Shown in pieces: positions 60,878 to 64,000 of a stretch of DNA of 64,000 bases (positions are counted from its first letter, which is position 1; each line of letters opens with the position of its first letter). The stretch is from an uncultured Chthonomonas sp. (GTDB lineage Bacteria; Armatimonadota; Chthonomonadetes; Chthonomonadales; CAJBBX01), in contig CAISJD010000020.1 in the NCBI GenBank assembly GCA_903885605.1, positions 1-64,000 on the forward strand. Reading direction: 5' to 3'. The notes under the pieces are model-generated. The model searched no databases. It had not been told where the DNA came from and saw only the letters and a list, made by a program, of their open reading frames with translations. The position numbers were made by a program, and so were the translations under genes.

Positions 60878-61277
60878 CCTCGCGGGTCAGGGCGGCCAGC
60901 AGGGCGACGGCGTCACGCTGGAATGCCGGGATCGACCGGCTCACCTCGTCGGCCTTGGCTTCATCATAGGTATGCGAGCTCAGGTTCCGTAGTTCGCGGT
61001 AGCGCATCCAGGCCGACGGGTCCGCGACGAAGCCGCGAGCCGCCCCTTTGCGGATCAACTCGCGGTACGACATGGCGCCGACCCCGCCGGGGTCGGCCGC
61101 CTCAGCCATCATGCGGCGCCTCAGCATCTTCCAGCAGAGCTCGTAGGTGTACTCGAACCGCAGGATGGCGGCGTCGCGAAGCTCCTCATCCGCAGAAGCG
61201 GGCACTGACCGATCTATGGCCCGCGCCAGGCCGGCCAGCGCCTTGCGAAGCGATGTGTAGTCGAGCACGTCGAGCAC
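60864..61277 (-). CDS. hepT: HEPN-domain toxin (HepT type)
   Basis: 137 residues from a GTG at 61277, two bp after the stop of the GH2 gene. It has the all-helical HEPN fold with the RNase motif R97-N-L-S-S-H102-T-Y104 (R-x4-H-x-Y). Y104 is the residue expected to be AMP-modified by the partner. HepT proteins cut RNA. Older annotation would call it a nucleotidyltransferase substrate-binding subunit of the HI0074 type. Its coupling to a glycosidase gene, rather than its own promoter, is unusual. Confidence 0.8.
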   Translation of the reverse strand: MLDVLDYTSLRKALAGLARAIDRSVPASADEELRDAAILRFEYTYELCWKMLRRRMMAEAADPGGVGAMSYRELIRKGAARGFVADPSAWMRYRELRNLSSHTYDEAKADEVSRSIPAFQRDAVALLAALTREDDGD

Positions 61278-61279
61278 GG

Positions 61280-63040
61280 CTACCCCTCGATGGCCGCCTT
61301 CCGCTGCTGGATGGCGCGGATGCGGGCCATGTCGAACTTGGCCGAGCGGTCGAAGAGGTAGATGCCGTTCTGCTCCTGGAACACGTCGGTGAGCTGCGTG
61401 TAGCAGTAGCCGAACATGGCCGGGTTGTCCAGCAGCGCGTCGCAGAGCCCCTGGAAGCGCGCGGTGAACTCCTCCAGCGTCTTCGGTCGCTGCCCGTAGC
61501 CCCACGACGGGTCGCCCTCCTTGACGTTGGGGTTCCACCAGGTGCCGCCGAACTCGCTGACGAAGTAGGGCTGCCCCTTGTAGGGCACCGACCAGGTCTC
61601 GTTGCCGTCGGGGTTCATGAAGGGCTTGCCGTCCAGTAGCGCATCGTGGCGCGCCTTGAAGGTAGCCGGCTCCTGGTCATAGTCGTGGGAGTCACTGATG
61701 TCGGCGTCGGCGATCCGGTGCGAGTAGCCCGAAGCGTCGAGGACCGGGCGCGAGGTGTCCATGGCCTTGGCGGCGAGGTAGAAGGCCTGGGTGAGGCCGT
61801 CGAGGCCCGAGATGCGGTCGGTGATCCGCTCGTGCGTCTCGTTCAGGCCGCACCAGCCCACGATGGCAGGGTGCGAAACGTCGCGGTGCAGCGCCTCCAG
61901 CCACTGGGCCACGTAGGTCGCCTGCGGGCGGCCGCGGTCCATGCCCCAGTCGGCGAACTCGCCCCAGACCAGGTAACCCAGGCGGTCGGCGTGGTAGAGG
62001 AACCGCTCCTCGAAGACCTTCTGGTGCAGGCGTGCACCGTTGAAGCCGGCCTCCATGGAGAGGACGATGTCGGCCACAAGCGCCTCGTCGGAGGGCGCCG
62101 TAAGGATGCCGTCCGGGTAGTAGCCCTGGTCCAGCACCAGACGCTGGAAGACGGGCTTGCCGTTGATCTTCACCGCCTTGTCGTCGATCACCACGGAGCG
62201 GAGGCCCGCGTAGCTCCGGGCGCTGTCCACCACCTCGGCGTCAGGCGCGAGCAGCTCGATCTCAAGGTCGTAGAGGTTCGGCTCGCCGGGCGCCCAGAGC
62301 CGCACATGGTCGGCGGTGATGGGCAGCGTGAGGATCGGCGTCATATCGCGGTCGGCCGGGACGGTGACCGACGAGACCGTGGCGCCGCCGATGGAGAGCA
62401 GCGCCCGCACGCTGTGGCCCGCCTTGCGTCCGTAGATGGGCTGCTCCAGGATGAAGCGGCTGTTGGCCACGTCGGGCGTGATGCGCGGGCGGCGCAGGGC
62501 CACCATCGGCTCGGGCTCCATCCAGACGGTCTGCCAGATGCCCGTGGTACGCGTGTAGTCGCATCCTCGGCTGTGGTACTCGGGGCACTGCTTGCCGCGC
62601 GGAATGGCGCCGCGGGAGTCATCGCGGGCGCGGACGACGATCTCCGCAGTCGTGCCCGCCTCGGCCACGCCGCCCAGGTCGCAGGTGAAGCCCACGCAGC
62701 CGCCCTGGTGCCGGGCCACCTCGGCGCCGTTCACCCAGACCGTGGCATCGTAGTCGACCGCCTGGAAGTGGAGGAGCACGCGGCGCCCGGCCCACTCGGC
62801 GGGTATCTCCACGGCGCGTCGGTACCAGACCGCGTTGAGGAAGTCCACATTGCCCACGCCGGAGAGGACCGACTCCGGGCAGAAGGGCACCGTGATCTCG
62901 CCGGCCAACTTCCGGTCGCGCAGGCCCCGCTCCAGGCCGCTATCGCCGGCGTCGAGCTCGAACTCCCACTGGCCGTTAAGGCATAGCCACTGGTCGCGGA
63001 CGAACTGCGGGCGGGGATACTCGGGTCGTGGCAGGCTCAT
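61280..63040 (-). CDS. GH2-family beta-glycosidase (glucuronidase/galactosidase type)
   Basis: 586 residues from ATG 63040, AAGGAG nine bp upstream. The GH2 order is clear: sugar-binding jelly roll (LNGQWEFELD, VWYRRAVEIP, DYDATVWVNGAEVARHQGG), Ig-like domain, then the barrel with acid/base E401 in GWCGLNETHE and nucleophile E496 in YFVSEFGG. No signal peptide, so cytoplasmic. Substrate specificity (beta-glucuronide, galactoside or other) cannot be read. The HepT/MntA pair follows with 2 bp spacing. Confidence 0.9.
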   Translation of the reverse strand: MSLPRPEYPRPQFVRDQWLCLNGQWEFELDAGDSGLERGLRDRKLAGEITVPFCPESVLSGVGNVDFLNAVWYRRAVEIPAEWAGRRVLLHFQAVDYDATVWVNGAEVARHQGGCVGFTCDLGGVAEAGTTAEIVVRARDDSRGAIPRGKQCPEYHSRGCDYTRTTGIWQTVWMEPEPMVALRRPRITPDVANSRFILEQPIYGRKAGHSVRALLSIGGATVSSVTVPADRDMTPILTLPITADHVRLWAPGEPNLYDLEIELLAPDAEVVDSARSYAGLRSVVIDDKAVKINGKPVFQRLVLDQGYYPDGILTAPSDEALVADIVLSMEAGFNGARLHQKVFEERFLYHADRLGYLVWGEFADWGMDRGRPQATYVAQWLEALHRDVSHPAIVGWCGLNETHERITDRISGLDGLTQAFYLAAKAMDTSRPVLDASGYSHRIADADISDSHDYDQEPATFKARHDALLDGKPFMNPDGNETWSVPYKGQPYFVSEFGGTWWNPNVKEGDPSWGYGQRPKTLEEFTARFQGLCDALLDNPAMFGYCYTQLTDVFQEQNGIYLFDRSAKFDMARIRAIQQRKAAIEG

Positions 63041-63169
63041 GGCGCGGCGCTCCTTGCGGCGGCCAACAGGCCGCGTGTGATCGCCTATAGCATACCGGCC
63101 ACGTGCCAGTGTGCCATGCAAGTGGCAAGTCGGCGGGATGGCCGCCGCTGCCGACCTCCACTCCCATCC

Positions 63170-64000
63170 CTACTCAGCCTTCCAGTAGGCGCCGGTCCAG
63201 GGCTGTAGCTTGAGGCGGAAGCGGGCGTAGCCGTCCGACCCTCGCTGCAGGGGCAGGCCAGGGAAGGTGACGCCGGCCGGGAGGCGCACCGCTACGGTGC
63301 AGTCCGTGGCGAGGCCCTGGCGCTCGCGAGCCATGAGGAAGCGGCCGTCGTCGCTGACGTGGACGCGGAGGTTGGCCGGAGCCACGACGGGCCGGTCGAT
63401 GCCCGCGGCGGCCACCATGGCCTCGAAGAGCGGCACGAGGGCGTCGGCGGGCTTCTGCACGGGACAACTGGCCCAGCCGTAGTTGGACGCGAAGCCCAGC
63501 GGGAAGCCGAACGCCAGCACTGCGTTGCCCGCCACGCGCGTGGTGCGGGCCACCACGGCGCCTCCGGCCGTGAGCAGTGGCTCGCCGACGGCAGGCAGTC
63601 CCACGGAGGCCACGCCGCCGAAGTCCAGCGTCATCGGCGTCGCGGCGCCGGCGAGGGCGACCTCCTGCTTGCCTTTCAGGGGAGCCACACCCGCGTAGTC
63701 CGTCGCGCCCAGCCACCGGGCCGCCACGGCGGGGAAGCCGGTGGTGGGCTGCATTCGCGCGTCCATGTTGCCGATCTTGCCGACGGCGACGGCGCGCTTG
63801 CCCGCATGCTTCGGGTCGCGCAGCCAGCGGTCCAGCGCCTGCCACGCTTCGGAGGGCTGGTCGGTGGCGAGGTTGGGGATCACCACGAGCCGGTACTGGG
63901 AGATATCCACCTTGAGCTTGGCCGGACCGTACGAGATGTCGCGTCCGGTCAGCGTGTCGAAGTCGAGGTTCAGGCGCGAGAGGGCGTCCGACACGCCGTA
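63170..64000 (-). CDS. C-terminal part of a glycosidase-like protein, start outside window
   Basis: The frame is open to the right edge (it reads Y-G-V-S-D-A-L-S-R at the boundary), so the start lies beyond 64000; a GTG at 63994 is internal. About 276 residues are visible. GVSDALSRLNLDFDTL and YRLVVIPNLATDQPSEAWQALDRWL fit the glutamine-amidotransferase-like trimerisation domain of GH42-type enzymes, and the end is beta-rich. Whether the missing part is a catalytic barrel cannot be seen. It is probably upstream of the GH2 gene in one leftward unit. Confidence 0.65.
   Translation of the reverse strand, partial: YGVSDALSRLNLDFDTLTGRDISYGPAKLKVDISQYRLVVIPNLATDQPSEAWQALDRWLRDPKHAGKRAVAVGKIGNMDARMQPTTGFPAVAARWLGATDYAGVAPLKGKQEVALAGAATPMTLDFGGVASVGLPAVGEPLLTAGGAVVARTTRVAGNAVLAFGFPLGFASNYGWASCPVQKPADALVPLFEAMVAAAGIDRPVVAPANLRVHVSDDGRFLMARERQGLATDCTVAVRLPAGVTFPGLPLQRGSDGYARFRLKLQPWTGAYWKAE

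Noticed and set aside
63118-63140. Third copy of the 210-bp repeat end
   Set aside because: GGCAAGTCGGCGGGATGG resembles the repeat's GGCAAGTTGGCGAGATGA, but only over 18 bp with several mismatches.

Overview
The window looks like a chromosomal stretch of a GC-rich bacterium of the PVC/FCB-like, carbohydrate-degrading type, most probably Armatimonadota. The best taxonomic clue is two H-X9-DG pseudopilins whose N-termini read [10 protein letters not shown] followed by [10 protein letters not shown] and a QDYDE block, a pattern typical of Armatimonadota. Supporting clues are two large DUF6785/DUF6784-type membrane proteins, several FG-GAP proteins, DegT aminotransferases, Gfo/Idh dehydrogenases and many stand-alone glycosidases. 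I see no rRNA, tRNA, phage, insertion sequence or CRISPR array.

Region 1 (1-27,444) is a two-armed metabolic island around a LacI-type regulator (11,547). The left arm runs leftward from 11,342 as a tightly spaced eight-gene run: M55 D-aminopeptidase-like, SDR epimerase, M20 hydrolase, Gfo/Idh, class III aminotransferase, Gfo/Idh, DegT aminotransferase, and a secreted FG-GAP protein that leaves the window. After the regulator and a pseudopilin comes the right arm (13,829-27,444): DegT aminotransferase, cysteine-hydrolase fold, APH-fold kinase, DUF6785-type permease, NodB-like deacetylase, Gfo/Idh-like, enolase superfamily, Glu dehydrogenase, a DUF3830-Asp-box fusion, and again an FG-GAP protein. 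Start/stop overlaps of 4 bp couple most of its genes. The content suggests uptake and processing of an amino-sugar or amino-acid-containing compound; the substrate cannot be read from sequence.

Region 2 (27,470-35,834, leftward) is an operon of alpha-L-fucosidase, a second DUF6785-type permease, sulfatase, APH-fold kinase, threonine aldolase, M20 hydrolase and a small lipoprotein. The two glycan enzymes lack signal peptides, so this reads as import followed by intracellular breakdown of a sulfated fucoside. Permease + kinase + PLP enzyme recurs in regions 1 and 2.

Region 3 (36,142-52,009) is mixed: a second pseudopilin with two tiny membrane-linked genes, an SBBP/Ig-like secreted protein, a GH13-like enzyme, a CocE-type hydrolase, a ParE-like toxin-antitoxin pair, a ferritin-like protein, DUF2750, an aldo/keto reductase, a TIM-barrel-like protein and an SGNH hydrolase.

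Region 4 (52,010-64,000) holds a GNAT/DUF1778 toxin-antitoxin pair between two ~210-bp direct repeats, a sialidase-like protein, ProC, an aspartic-protease-fold pair, a large secreted protein, a HepT/MntA pair attached to a GH2 glycosidase, and a partial gene at the right edge. Functions are assigned from motifs and family knowledge only; no database search was possible.
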